Shown here: positions 20,342-29,202 of the stretch, piece by piece | Position numbering within the stretch: position 1 is the first letter of the stretch | How the letters are laid out: each line of letters begins with the position of its first letter | Source of the DNA: Nocardioides ungokensis | GTDB lineage: Bacteria > Actinomycetota > Actinomycetes > Propionibacteriales > Nocardioidaceae | Reading direction: 5' to 3' | NCBI RefSeq assembly: GCF_013466985.1 | Contig: NZ_CP059164.1 | Coordinates: 744,001 to 808,000 of the forward strand | Length of the DNA: 64,000 nt | The notes under the pieces: generated by a model | Databases searched by the model: none | Told to the model about the DNA's origin: nothing | What the model saw: the letters and a program-made list of their open reading frames with translations, nothing else | Translations under genes and position numbers: made by a program

Positions 20342-20918
20342 GCAGCTGGCCCGTCTGGCTCACGGCCGGCGACCTGACGCTGCGACCCCTTGCCTACCGT
20401 GACGCCCGGGCCTGGCGCTCGGCGCGGAGGCGCAACGCCGTGTGGCTCAAGCCCTGGGACGCCACCGTTCCGCCCGGCACAGACGCGCGGCCCGCGTCGT
20501 TCCGCTCGCTGGTCTGGCGGCTCAACCGCCAGGCCCGCCGCGACCTGACGTACCCGTTCGCGATCGACGTCGACGGACGGTTCGTCGGCCAGGTGACGGT
20601 CAACAACGTGGTGCGCGGCTCGGCCCAGTTCGCGTCGGTGGGCTACTGGCTGGACCGCGAGTACGCCGGCCGCGGGATCATGCCGCGCGCCGTGGCGATG
20701 GTCATCGACCACTGCTTCTTCACCGCGGGGCTGCACCGCATCGAGATCGCGATCCGCCCGGAGAACTCCAACTCGCTGCGCGTCGTGGAGAAGCTCGGGA
20801 TCCGCGAGGTCGGCTACGCCCCGAGGTTCCTGCACATCGACGGCGCTGGCGCGACCACCGGATCTACGCGGTCACCGTCGAGGAGTGCCCCGAGGGGATG
20901 CAGGCCCGGCTGCCCTGA
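20338..20918 (+). CDS. GNAT N-acetyltransferase, RimJ/RimL-like (frameshift near 20845)
   Basis: Probably acetylates protein N termini or a small amine. Start is TTG 20338, overlapping the mogA stop (TTGA). Motifs: LRPLAYRDARAWRSAR, GYWLDREYAGRGIMPRAV (acetyl-CoA-binding loop) and HRIEIAIRPENSNSLRVVEKLG, the RimJ-type signature. One base is missing near 20845, after which WRDHRIYAVTVEE completes a 193-residue protein. Placement after mogA and before sepX is conserved in actinobacteria; ribosomal protein S5 acetylation is only a name-based guess. Confidence 0.87.
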
Positions 20919-20930
20919 GCGGCCCGGTCG

Positions 20931-22438
20931 TCATCGAGGGCGAGGCGGAGGCACCGGCCCGAACCTCCGGTTGCACGAGGCCCCGGCGCAGTGGACGAGC
21001 ACGTCGGTGCGATGCCGCAACGCGGCCAGGGTGCGGTGGTAGCGCGGGTCGAGTGCGACGTCGGTGGCCTCGAACGGGTCGACCCGCCGGTCGTACAGGA
21101 AGGACGTCCCGTCGGCGACCCGGCGGAAGTAGGTGTAGCGGGTGGTCCACACGCCCCGAAGGGCCCAGGCTGCCCGATCGCCGGGGCTCGCGTGCCGGCC
21201 GGTCTGGATGAGCTGGGTGTCGCGCCACGGCACCCGGCGCCCGTGCAGGACTCCGGCGAAGGAGCGACCGTCCTGGCGCCTTCCGGGCGTGGCGCCGGCG
21301 AGCGCCAAGATCGTGGGTGCCAGGTCAGCCAAGGTCACCGGGAGGCGGGACGAGCGTCCCCGATGCGCGCCGGGGACCCGTACGACGAGGGGGACCCTGA
21401 GGGCCTCCTGGAAGAGCACGTCCTTGCCCCGCAGGCGGTGCTCTCCGAGGAGCACGCCGTTGTCCGAGGCGAAGAAGACGTAGGTGTGCCTGAGCTGATG
21501 CACGTGGCGGAGGGTGGCGATCAGCCGGGCGACCGCGGCGTCGACGTCCTGCAACGACTGGATGCGCCGCGTGAACAGCGCCTGCATGGCGGTGCTGGAG
21601 ACGCTCGGCTGCGTCCTCCAGGGTTCTGGCTGCAGGCCCTGGGTCGTTCCGAACGTCGGCTTCGAGAGGAAGGGCGCCCGCACGTGCTCGAGGACGTGTC
21701 GGTGTCGTCTCGTCGGCAGTGGTGGCAGCTCGGCACCACCGGGGTGCGTGCGCCTCTGGTGCGGAGGGAGGAACGAGGCCCAGATGAAGAACGGCTTCCC
21801 GGTGGCCGAGAGATCCCGGACGTACTGCTGCGCGAAGTGTGCGACGACGGGGGTCACGTTCCGGTGGACGGTGCGCGGGCTGCCGTCGCGGTAGAACTCG
21901 GTGTGCGTGTAGCTGTAGATGTCACCCACGGAGGGGTTCCAGCGGGTCCAGCCGTGCTGGCGCCCGCCCTGCCCGTGGTAGCCGTTGAGGTACTTGCCCA
22001 CCAGCGCCGTGCGGTAGCCGACCCTGCGGAGCCACACGGCGAGGGTGTTCTGCTTCTGCCGGAGCGCGGCGAACCCGCCGTGCAGGCCGAGGTTGGAGCT
22101 CACGCCGTTGTTCTGGCCGAGCTGGCCGGTGATGATCTCTGCCCGTGCGGGGCAGCACAGGGGATCGGGCGACAGGGCGCGGGTGAACACCAGCCCGTGC
22201 CCGGCGAGCTCACGTCTGGTCCTGGGCATCCAGCGCAGCTCGTCGGGGTTCGGTCGTCGGTCGTGATCAGGATGATGTTCGGCCGCTGGTGGTGCACCGC
22301 CTTCGTCGTCGTGGCCTCGGCGGGTGGCCGCGGGGGTGTCGCCCGGCGTTCGGCAGGAAGGCAGGACAGCATCGTGACTGCCAGCAGGATCAGCGAGAGC
22401 GTCAACGCTGCGAGTGCGCCGTGGTGTCTCCGGGTCAT
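20931..22438 (-). CDS. Secreted sulfatase, probable lipoprotein (frameshift near 22253)
   Basis: Hydrolyses sulfate esters outside the cell. The N terminus (MTRRHHGALAALTLSLILLA) is a signal peptide with a possible lipobox ending LSC near residue 26. RPNIILITTDD supplies the first metal ligands, and CCPARAEIITGQ holds the C-x-P-x-R motif whose first Cys becomes formylglycine. VFFASDNGVLLGEHRLRGKD gives the Asp-Asn ligands of the metal site. One base is missing at about 22253, between the DD motif and DELRWMPRTRRELA; repaired length is 502. It interrupts the usual adjacency of rimJ and sepX, pointing to insertion in this lineage. Confidence 0.88.
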
Positions 22439-22664
22439 CGTGTCCCCCGACACTGAGCAGTTCCGGGCCTGGCACGGACGCCCTGCTTCGAGCGTGCGCC
22501 GCGGGCACCTCGAAGTCCACGAGTCCGGCCGAGGAGAGGACCTTCGGCGTCGAGAAGGGGCGGACTGCCCGGTGAACAGCAATTTTCTCACCAGTCACAC
22601 GAGTCTTTTTGCGACACACCTGTGGACATCCGCGGCGCTGAGGTACCGCTCCTAACCTCTGAGC

Positions 22665-23513
22665 GTGGACCTCAGCGCGTTGATCTTCGTCGCCCTCGCC
22701 GTGGCGTGGGCTGTCTACCTCGTCCCGAAGGCGCTCAAGCACCACGATGACGTGGTCCGCAGCCGCTCGGTCGAACGCTTCTCCCACACGATGCGGGTGC
22801 TGGCGCGCCGCGAGCCCGTCGACCGCCGCAACGCCCGCCTCGTGGTGACGCCCGGCCGTGCCGCGTCCACCGCCGTGGTGACCACCAAGCCGTCCGCCCC
22901 CCGCCTCGAGGTCGCCGTGCCGGCCGACGCGCCGGTCGCGGAGCCGGTGCGCGTGCGCCCCGCCGCCCACGGCGCCGCCCGCCGGCGCCGTCGCGTCCTG
23001 GGCGTCCTCGCCGTCGCCAACGTCGTGGCGCTGTCCCTCGCCGCGTTCTCCGTCATCGCCTGGGGATGGGTCGCCTTCCCGGCGGGTGTGCTCGTGGCGT
23101 GGCTGGTCGCCTGCCGCCTGATGGTGAAGAACGAGCGCGCCGTCCGGATTCGCCCCCGGGTCCGTGCCGGTGCCCGCCAGGCCGCACCGGTGGCCCCCGC
23201 GTACGCCGAGCACGAGACCGCCGAGACGGTGGCCGTCGCCGATGGCGACGACTGGACCGCCGACACGTCCTCGATGCCGGCCGCGGTCATCGACCCGACC
23301 CTGTGGGACCCGGTGCCCGTCACCCTTCCGACGTACGTCACCAAGCCGGCGGCGGCCCGTCGTACCGTGCGCACCATCGACCTCGACTCCACCGGCGTGT
23401 GGACCTCGGGCAACACCCAGGCCGACTCCCAGCTGGCCCGCGAGGCCGAGGAGGCCGAGCGGGCTCGCAAGTCCCGCGCTCAGGACGACGACCACCGCGC
23501 CGTCGGCTCCTGA
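22665..23513 (+). CDS. sepX: SepX/GlpR-family divisome membrane protein
   Basis: Actinobacterial cell-division membrane protein; SepX in Streptomyces works with FtsZ at septation. 282 residues: N-terminal transmembrane helix (LIFVALAVAWAVYLVPKALK), then the family segment DVVRSRSVERFSHTMRVLARR, a long charged linker, and two adjacent transmembrane helices around residues 110-150 (VLGVLAVANVVALSLAAF and FPAGVLVAWLVACRLM). The C-terminal third is Arg/Glu-rich and variable. Assignment rests on this architecture, the motif, and conserved position after the glp-moaC-mogA-rimJ genes. GTG start at 22665. The 226 bases upstream hold no gene and probably its promoter. Confidence 0.78.
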   Translation: MDLSALIFVALAVAWAVYLVPKALKHHDDVVRSRSVERFSHTMRVLARREPVDRRNARLVVTPGRAASTAVVTTKPSAPRLEVAVPADAPVAEPVRVRPAAHGAARRRRRVLGVLAVANVVALSLAAFSVIAWGWVAFPAGVLVAWLVACRLMVKNERAVRIRPRVRAGARQAAPVAPAYAEHETAETVAVADGDDWTADTSSMPAAVIDPTLWDPVPVTLPTYVTKPAAARRTVRTIDLDSTGVWTSGNTQADSQLAREAEEAERARKSRAQDDDHRAVGS

Positions 23514-23523
23514 CGCTCGGCCT

Positions 23524-23554
23524 CCCCTGCTTGGGGGCTTCCCCTGCTTGGGGG
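23524..23554 (+). terminator. Tandem hairpins after sepX
   Basis: CCCCTGCTTGGGGG occurs at 23524-23537 and again at 23541-23554, a 17-base period. Each copy is itself a CCCC/GGGG hairpin with a TGCTT loop. Likely terminator, though the duplication is unusual. Confidence 0.5.
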
Positions 23555-23589
23555 CTCCGCCGCGCCGTCGGCGGCACTAACGTTGCTCC

Positions 23590-24063
23590 ATGCCCTCGGT
23601 CGTCCGGCTCTCCGAGGCGCGGACGATCCCGGCCACGGTCGAGCGCGCCTGCGACGCCGTGCTGGAGACCCCGCTGCCCGAGGTCTTCAGGCATCGGTAC
23701 GGCGTGTTCCCGGCCATCACCGAGGTCCGCGGCCACGACGGGGAGTGGGACCGGGCCGGCCTGACCCGGACGGTCGTCCTCTCGAGCGGTGCCACGATGC
23801 GGGAGACCCTCACCCACGTCGCGCGGCCCTACTTCGTCGAGTTCACGCTGGCGGACCTGGAGGGGCGGATGGCGGCGGTGGTCGGGTCCGTCGAAGGCCA
23901 CTGGCTGTTCGAGCCCGTCGGGACCGGCGTGCAGATCAGCCTGGCCTGGAACGTGCACCCCGCCTCTCGATGGGCGCTGCTGGCGATGCCGCTGTTCCAG
24001 CTCTTCTGGCACGGCTACGCCCGCAGCGCCTTCGACGAGATCGAGTCGATCCTGCTCGCCTGA
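23590..24063 (+). CDS. SRPBCC-fold hypothetical protein
   Basis: A 157-residue protein, MPSVVRLSEARTIPATVERA..., with the alternating strand/helix pattern of START/SRPBCC domains: LPEVFRHRYGVFPAITEV early, GHWLFEPVGTGVQISLAWN in the middle, and a long C-terminal helix (FQLFWHGYARSAFDEIESIL). These bind hydrophobic small molecules. No catalytic residues can be named. No signal peptide. It stands alone between sepX and tRNA-Ala. Confidence 0.65.
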   Translation: MPSVVRLSEARTIPATVERACDAVLETPLPEVFRHRYGVFPAITEVRGHDGEWDRAGLTRTVVLSSGATMRETLTHVARPYFVEFTLADLEGRMAAVVGSVEGHWLFEPVGTGVQISLAWNVHPASRWALLAMPLFQLFWHGYARSAFDEIESILLA

Positions 24064-24091
24064 GCGTCGCCATCAGTGTGTCGCCAACCGA

Positions 24092-24122
24092 TTGGGAGCC
24101 GCCCCGCAGCGGGTGCTAACGT
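24092..24122 (+). promoter_or_regulatory. Candidate tRNA-Ala promoter
   Basis: TTGGGA (24092-24097), 19-base spacer, TAACGT (24117-24122), ending 26 bases before the mature tRNA. Weak -35 and long spacer, but the position suits a tRNA gene. Confidence 0.35.
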
Positions 24123-24148
24123 TTCCCACCGCGTCCCTCGGACGCACT

Positions 24149-24606
<458 letters not shown>

Positions 24607-24679
24607 CCAGGCACCGTCTCCCACCAGGGAACGGTGTCCTTCTCATTTCGCCGGCGCCGAGCGCTCCTCGCCGCGGGCC

Positions 24680-25093
24680 CTACTCGACGCGCGCCGCCTG
24701 CCAGGCCGCGACCTCGGCCTCGCTGCGCAGCACGCAGAACTCGTTGCCTTCCGGGTCGGCCATCACGACCCAGCCGGGTCCGTCGGGCTTGCGGCGGTCG
24801 TCGACCTGGGAGGCGCCGAGCCCGAGGAGGCGGTCGACCTCGTGGTCGCGTGTCTCGTCGCCGGACGGGCGCACGTCGAGGTGCAGCCGGTTCTTCACCG
24901 CCTTGGTCTCCGGCACCTCGCAGAAGATCAGGCCGACCCGGCGGTCCGCGGGGTCGACGATGACGCACTCGGTGTGGCCGGGCTCGTTCGGGTCGTCGGG
25001 CACGTCGGTGTAGCCGAGCACCGGCTTCCACCACTCGGAGAGCTCGTAGGCGTTGCGGCAGTCGACGGCGACGTGGTGCACGAAGAGGGGCAT
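24680..25093 (-). CDS. VOC (glyoxalase/bleomycin-resistance) superfamily protein
   Basis: A 137-residue, single vicinal-oxygen-chelate domain protein. HHVAVDCRNAYELSEWW opens the fold, NRLHLDVRPS gives the central metal-ligand-type strand, and MADPEGNEFCVLR is the typical end with Glu. Actinobacteria carry many such proteins of unknown substrate, often annotated as glyoxalases. No signal peptide. It lies after the tRNA repeat array and points toward it. Confidence 0.88.
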   Translation of the reverse strand: MPLFVHHVAVDCRNAYELSEWWKPVLGYTDVPDDPNEPGHTECVIVDPADRRVGLIFCEVPETKAVKNRLHLDVRPSGDETRDHEVDRLLGLGASQVDDRRKPDGPGWVVMADPEGNEFCVLRSEAEVAAWQAARVE

Positions 25094-25256
25094 GGCGGAC
25101 AGTCTCGGGCGCGGCTCCCGCCGCGGCGACCCATTTGCGTGCTGCCGTCCACCCCCGGACGCAGACGAGGTCCCTCGCCGGTCTGCGTGAGCTCGGCGAG
25201 GAACCTCGGAACTGTCTGTGCCCCCGTAGTGGGCTATTCGGTTGTGACAGATGGGT

Positions 25257-25336
25257 ACCCGGTGACCAGGGCTTGTTAACCGGGTCGCCGGAGAAACGCC
25301 CGAAAGGGTGAAGTCCGCCCGAGCGGCGGGAACCGC
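25257..25336 (+). ncRNA. Possible structured RNA or leader (three hairpins)
   Basis: In the 244-base gap before the secreted-protein stop codon, the plus strand holds three consecutive hairpins: ACCCGGT/ACCGGGT (25257-25285), CGCCC-GAAA-GGGTG with a GNRA tetraloop (25297-25310), and CCGCC/GGCGG (25315-25329). No plus-strand gene follows closely. I do not recognise a known riboswitch class; it could instead be a terminator region read from the minus strand. Confidence 0.3.
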
Positions 25337-25337
25337 C

Positions 25338-26741
25338 TCAGGCCATGACGCTGACCGCGTCGACGTAGAAGCTGGTCGGCAGCGTCGAGTCGTTGACGGC
25401 CTGGAACTTCAGCGTGATCGTCTGCCCGGCGTACGCCGAGAGGTCGAGCGTGGTGACGAACCACGACCCGTTGGTCGAGGCGTTGCTGTAGGTCTTCAGG
25501 GTCGTGCCGTTGGCCTGGATGTTGAGCTTGTCGTACGCCGTCGCGCCCGACTCCTGCGTCGTCACGTAGGTGCGGAACGTCAGCGTCTGGGAGCTCGCGC
25601 CGGTCGGGATCGTCACCTGCTGGGTGGCCGACTGCGTCGAGGAGACCGTCCCGCCCGCGAGCAGCGAGTGGGTGCCCGCGTAGGCGCGGGTCGTCACGAC
25701 CGCGGCGCCGGAGCCCAGGCTCCAGTAGGAGTTGCCCGACTCGAAGCCGCCGTTGGTGACCCGCTCGGCGGGCGTACCGGTGCCGCCACCGCCGCCACCG
25801 CTGGTCGAGCCGCTCGCCAGCCACTGGGTCGCGTTGAGCGCGAGCGCGGCGTCGGTGCCGGCGGGGTCGTTCCAGCCGTTGTAGAGCGTGTTGCCGGACT
25901 GGCCGGTGCCGTCGTCGATGGGCGAGCTGTCGCCCCAGTAGGCCACGTGGCCGCTGCCGAAGGTGCTGGTGACGAAGGCGGCGCCCGTCGTGCCGCTCGC
26001 GGAGTAGCCGGTGCGGTAGAGCTCGCCGCGGACCGCGCCGTTGTCGGCCGGGTGGAGCGTGGCGGTCGTGCCGTTGCGGATGATGGCACCGGTGACGGTG
26101 CCGAAGGGGCCGGCGATCACGGGGTCGCCCGCGGCCTGGGCGCCGATGACGTTCGGGTTCTCGGTGCCGATGTTGAGGTAGTCGATTGAGAAGCCGAACG
26201 GGTCGGTGGAGTCGACGCTGTTGTTGGTCATCAGGTCGTTGAGGACGTCGACGGAGTCGGCGCCGTCGTTGTTGCGGTCGGACACGTCGTGGTCGCTGAC
26301 CATGAACAGCCCGCCGCCGGCCTGGACGAACTTCATGATCGCGGTCTTCTCGGCGGCGGTGAACAGGATGTTGGGCTCCGGCAGCACGAACTCGTCGTAG
26401 TTGCTGAGGTCCTGGGCGTTGGTCGAGTCGCCGTAGGTGATCCGGCCGGTCGAGGGCAGCGTGGCCAGTGAGTAGCTGCCGGTGCGCTGGAGCGCGACAC
26501 CCCACGCCGAGACGGCGCCGGTCCAGCTGGTCTCGCCGGAGGGGTTGGCGTTCTGGCCGAGCGGGTCGGGCTGGCTGGTGGAGATGATCCAGTCGGCGTT
26601 GCCGGCGGTCTCTGCCGAGGTGTTGTCGAAGAGCACCTTGTACGGCGGGGTCGCCGCCGTGGCCGGGCTCTGGAGGGCGGGGCTCATCGCGGCGACGAGC
26701 GCGCCGCTGAGCAGGACGATCTTCATGGATTCCCGAGACAT
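25338..26741 (-). CDS. Secreted two-domain protein: GATase-like N-terminal and carbohydrate-binding-like C-terminal domain
   Basis: 467 residues, with a signal peptide (MKIVLLSGALVAAMSPALQS; cleavage near ATAAT). ATG 26741 gives five extra residues before this; ATG 26726 may be the real start. Residues about 30-310 resemble extracellular DUF4350/ThuA-type glutamine-amidotransferase folds (KVLFDNTSAETAGNADWIIS and KFVQAGGGLFMVSDHDVSD). A glycine-rich linker, GSTSGGGGGG, leads to a C-terminal jelly-roll-like domain (RVTNGGFESGNSYW...) as found in carbohydrate-binding modules. No protease or glycosidase catalytic set is seen. Probable role is binding or remodelling of an external polymer, by inference. 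Confidence 0.65.
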   Translation of the reverse strand: MSRESMKIVLLSGALVAAMSPALQSPATAATPPYKVLFDNTSAETAGNADWIISTSQPDPLGQNANPSGETSWTGAVSAWGVALQRTGSYSLATLPSTGRITYGDSTNAQDLSNYDEFVLPEPNILFTAAEKTAIMKFVQAGGGLFMVSDHDVSDRNNDGADSVDVLNDLMTNNSVDSTDPFGFSIDYLNIGTENPNVIGAQAAGDPVIAGPFGTVTGAIIRNGTTATLHPADNGAVRGELYRTGYSASGTTGAAFVTSTFGSGHVAYWGDSSPIDDGTGQSGNTLYNGWNDPAGTDAALALNATQWLASGSTSGGGGGGTGTPAERVTNGGFESGNSYWSLGSGAAVVTTRAYAGTHSLLAGGTVSSTQSATQQVTIPTGASSQTLTFRTYVTTQESGATAYDKLNIQANGTTLKTYSNASTNGSWFVTTLDLSAYAGQTITLKFQAVNDSTLPTSFYVDAVSVMA

Positions 26742-26832
26742 GCCGGAAATCTAGGGCTCGCGGGCCGCGTGCGACAGAGGCCTGGCAGCGACGGCTGGGT
26801 GAACGGCTCCCGGAGACGGTCCGGAAATGGGC

Positions 26833-26864
26833 GAACCGCCGGCGTCTCGGGTCACCGGCGGTTC
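26833..26864. promoter_or_regulatory. Inverted repeat upstream of the ZIP transporter gene
   Basis: GAACCGCCGG (26833-26842) and CCGGCGGTTC (26855-26864), a perfect 10-bp repeat, followed by AT-rich GAGAAGAAAATT. It could be an operator or a terminator. It does not match the actinobacterial Zur box. The rest of 26742-26995 contains no gene. Confidence 0.4.
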
Positions 26865-26995
26865 GAGAAGAAAATTAGCCGGGGAGTGCCCAAGGGGCGG
26901 TCGAATTTCCTGCAAGTTCTCCTCAATTCGGTATGCGCGAGGGGCCCGAGCGCGCCCGCTGGGGCCGGAGTGGCGGCTGTGGCACCATCACCGCC

Positions 26996-27724
26996 ATGTG
27001 GGAAGCGGCGTTCTGGGGCTTCGTCGGCGGCTTCGCGCTCCTCATCGGCGCGGTCGCCGGCATCTGGCTCCCGGCGAGCAGGCGCTTCGTCGGCCTGATC
27101 ATGGCCTTCGGCGTGGGCGTGCTCTTCAGCGCCGTCGCCTTCGAGCTCACCAGCGAGGCCTACGACCGGTCCGGGGCCGACGCGGTGGTGTACGGGCTGC
27201 TGGCGGGCTCCGTGGTCTTCTTCGCCGGTGACTGGCTCATCGACCGGCACGGCGGCACCCGCCGCAAGAGCCAGAACGGCTCACCGGCCGACGCCGGGCC
27301 GATGGCGCTCGTGCTCGGTGCCCTACTCGACGGCATCCCCGAGTCGGCCGCGATCGGCGTCAGCCTCGTGGGTGGCGGCACGGTCGGCACGGCGGTCGTG
27401 GCCGCGGTCTTCCTCTCCAACATCCCCGAGTCGCTCTCCGCATCCGCGGGGATGCGCAAGGACGGCCGCACGGTGACCTACATCCTCGGGCTGTGGGTCG
27501 CGGTGCTCGTCGCCTCGACGATCGCCGCGGGCCTCGGCTTCGGCCTGCTCGGCTCCGCCCCGGCCCTGGTCATCGCGGTCACCCAGGCCTTCGCCGCCGG
27601 CGCGATCCTCACGATGCTGGCCGACACGATGGTGCCCGAGGCGGTCGAGCACGCGGGGGCCCTGGTGGGGCTGGTGACCGCGATCGGGTTCACCTGCGCC
27701 TTCCTGCTGTCGATGGCCGCCTGA
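26996..27724 (+). CDS. ZIP-family divalent metal transporter
   Basis: A 242-residue integral membrane protein with about eight transmembrane helices, for uptake of zinc or another divalent metal. The key helix motif is LVLGALLDGIPESAAIGVSL (His replaced by Asp at one usual position) and the following helix has FLSNIPESLSASAGM; the two NIPE/GIPE motifs are the ZIP binuclear-site signature. A short cytoplasmic loop with RHGGTRRKSQNG lies before them. ATG 26996 begins the first helix directly. Start-side neighbour is a palindrome that could be regulatory. Confidence 0.85.
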   Translation: MWEAAFWGFVGGFALLIGAVAGIWLPASRRFVGLIMAFGVGVLFSAVAFELTSEAYDRSGADAVVYGLLAGSVVFFAGDWLIDRHGGTRRKSQNGSPADAGPMALVLGALLDGIPESAAIGVSLVGGGTVGTAVVAAVFLSNIPESLSASAGMRKDGRTVTYILGLWVAVLVASTIAAGLGFGLLGSAPALVIAVTQAFAAGAILTMLADTMVPEAVEHAGALVGLVTAIGFTCAFLLSMAA

Positions 27725-27751
27725 CCGGGCCGCCCCACGTGGGGGCTCGGG

Positions 27752-28156
27752 TCAGAAGTCGCTCGAGGACAGGATCCGGTCCACCTCGATCCGGATCGCC
27801 ACCCGGGCGGGGTTCTCCCGCGGCGTGCGGTAGCGCGCGGCGTACCTCTCCTCGGCCCGGCGCACCGACGCCGGGTCCGACAGCGCCGACCCCCGACCCT
27901 CGATCGTCGACCAGCGTCGGCCGTCTACCTGGCAGGCGGCCAGGTGGGGGAAGTGGTCGAGGTTGCGCGCCTTGCGGGACGACCCGGAGGTGATCACCCA
28001 GGCGCAGCGCTCCTCGAGGTCCAGCGCCACCCCGACCGGCACGACGTGCGGGCGCCCGTCGGCGCGCAGCGTGGTGAGCGTGCACAGGTGCCGCTGTGTC
28101 CAGAAGTCGAGCAGGGCAGGGGGCCACGCGGCCCAGTCGGGCGTCCAGGAGGTCAC
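27752..28156 (-). CDS. Pyridoxamine 5'-phosphate oxidase-family protein (probable F420-dependent)
   Basis: A 134-residue split-barrel flavin/F420-binding protein. HLCTLTTLRADGRPHVVPVG is the standard opening, followed by SSRKARNLDHFPHLAACQVDG, the cofactor-phosphate-binding stretch, and WSTIEGRGSAL. Actinobacterial members usually use F420 and reduce small molecules such as biliverdin-like compounds or quinones. GTG start at 28156. It converges with the ZIP gene (28 bases) and is divergent from an SDR oxidoreductase. Confidence 0.85.
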   Translation of the reverse strand: MTSWTPDWAAWPPALLDFWTQRHLCTLTTLRADGRPHVVPVGVALDLEERCAWVITSGSSRKARNLDHFPHLAACQVDGRRWSTIEGRGSALSDPASVRRAEERYAARYRTPRENPARVAIRIEVDRILSSSDF

Positions 28157-28227
28157 CGCACCATCGTGCCCGGTGCCGGGTGACGGGCACCTTGGGCGGG
28201 CACCGGCCGGCGGCTACGGTCGCCAGC

Positions 28228-29199
28228 ATGCTGCCCCTGCCGCGCGCCCTCTCCGTCGGGATCGACACCGTGCTGGACCGGACCGTGGCCCCCGGCTACA
28301 CGAGGATCGGTCCGGCGATCCGGCGGCACCTCCCGACCTGGCCGGCCGACCCGGAGCCGGATGCCCTCGAGGGCAGGGTCGTGGCCGTCACCGGCGCCAC
28401 CTCCGGCCTCGGCCTCGCGACCGCCGAGGGGCTCGCCCGGCTGGGTGCCGAGGTCGTGATGGTCGTCCGCGACACCGACAAGGGCGCCCGCGTGCTCCGC
28501 GAGCTCGACGGGCGGCTGCCGCGCGCCCGGTTCCGCCTCGCGCACTGCGACGTCGGCGACCTCGACGACGTGCGCCGCTTCGTCGACGAGCTCGACGTGG
28601 CCCGGCTCGACGTGCTGGTGCACAACGCCGGGGCCATGCCCGCCCGGCGCACCGAGTCGCCCCAGGGGCACGAGCTCACCATGGCCCTGCACGTCCTGGG
28701 CCCGGTCCTGATGACCGAGCTGCTGCGACCCCGCCTCGACGGGGCCAGGGTCGTGCTGGTGACCTCGGGCGGGATGTACGGCCAGCGCCTGCGCGCCGAC
28801 GACCCGGAGTACCTCCACGGCGACTACTCGCCGACGACCGCCTACGCCCGCAGCAAGCGCGCCCAGGTCGAGCTGCTGCCCGTGCTCGACCAGCGCTGGG
28901 GAGGGTCCGGGATCTCGGTGCACGCCACCCATCCCGGGTGGGCCGACACCCCGGGCGTGGTCGACTCGCTGCCGACCTTCCACCGACTCACCGGCCCCTT
29001 GCTCCGCGACGCCGAGGGCGGCGCGGACACCACGGTGTGGCTCGCCGCGACCGAGCCCCCGCCCACCGGTGGCCGGCTGTGGCACGACCGGCGTCCGCGC
29101 CCGTTCCACCTGCTGCGCCGCACGCGCACCGACGAGGGCGAGCGCGCACGGCTGTGGGCCTGGGTGCGCGAGCAGCTCGACCTGCCCCGGGGGCCGTAG
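28228..29199 (+). CDS. Short-chain dehydrogenase/reductase
   Basis: A 323-residue NAD(P)-dependent oxidoreductase. The Rossmann loop TGATSGLGLATAEGLARLG sits near residue 55; NAG is in VHNAGAMPARR; the catalytic Ser is in VTSGGMYGQ and the Tyr-x3-Lys pair is in TAYARSKRAQVELL. The first 45 residues are an extension (MLPLPRALSVGIDTVLDRTV), and the C-terminal 40 are Arg-rich, as in retinol-dehydrogenase-like SDRs of actinobacteria. Substrate unknown. It converges with the pmt gene, stops 3 bases apart. Confidence 0.92.
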   Translation: MLPLPRALSVGIDTVLDRTVAPGYTRIGPAIRRHLPTWPADPEPDALEGRVVAVTGATSGLGLATAEGLARLGAEVVMVVRDTDKGARVLRELDGRLPRARFRLAHCDVGDLDDVRRFVDELDVARLDVLVHNAGAMPARRTESPQGHELTMALHVLGPVLMTELLRPRLDGARVVLVTSGGMYGQRLRADDPEYLHGDYSPTTAYARSKRAQVELLPVLDQRWGGSGISVHATHPGWADTPGVVDSLPTFHRLTGPLLRDAEGGADTTVWLAATEPPPTGGRLWHDRRPRPFHLLRRTRTDEGERARLWAWVREQLDLPRGP

Positions 29200-29202
29200 G
29201 GG

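Noticed and set aside
20931..22438. Arylsulfatase operon with its own maturase
   Set aside because: No formylglycine-generating enzyme or radical-SAM maturase is present nearby.
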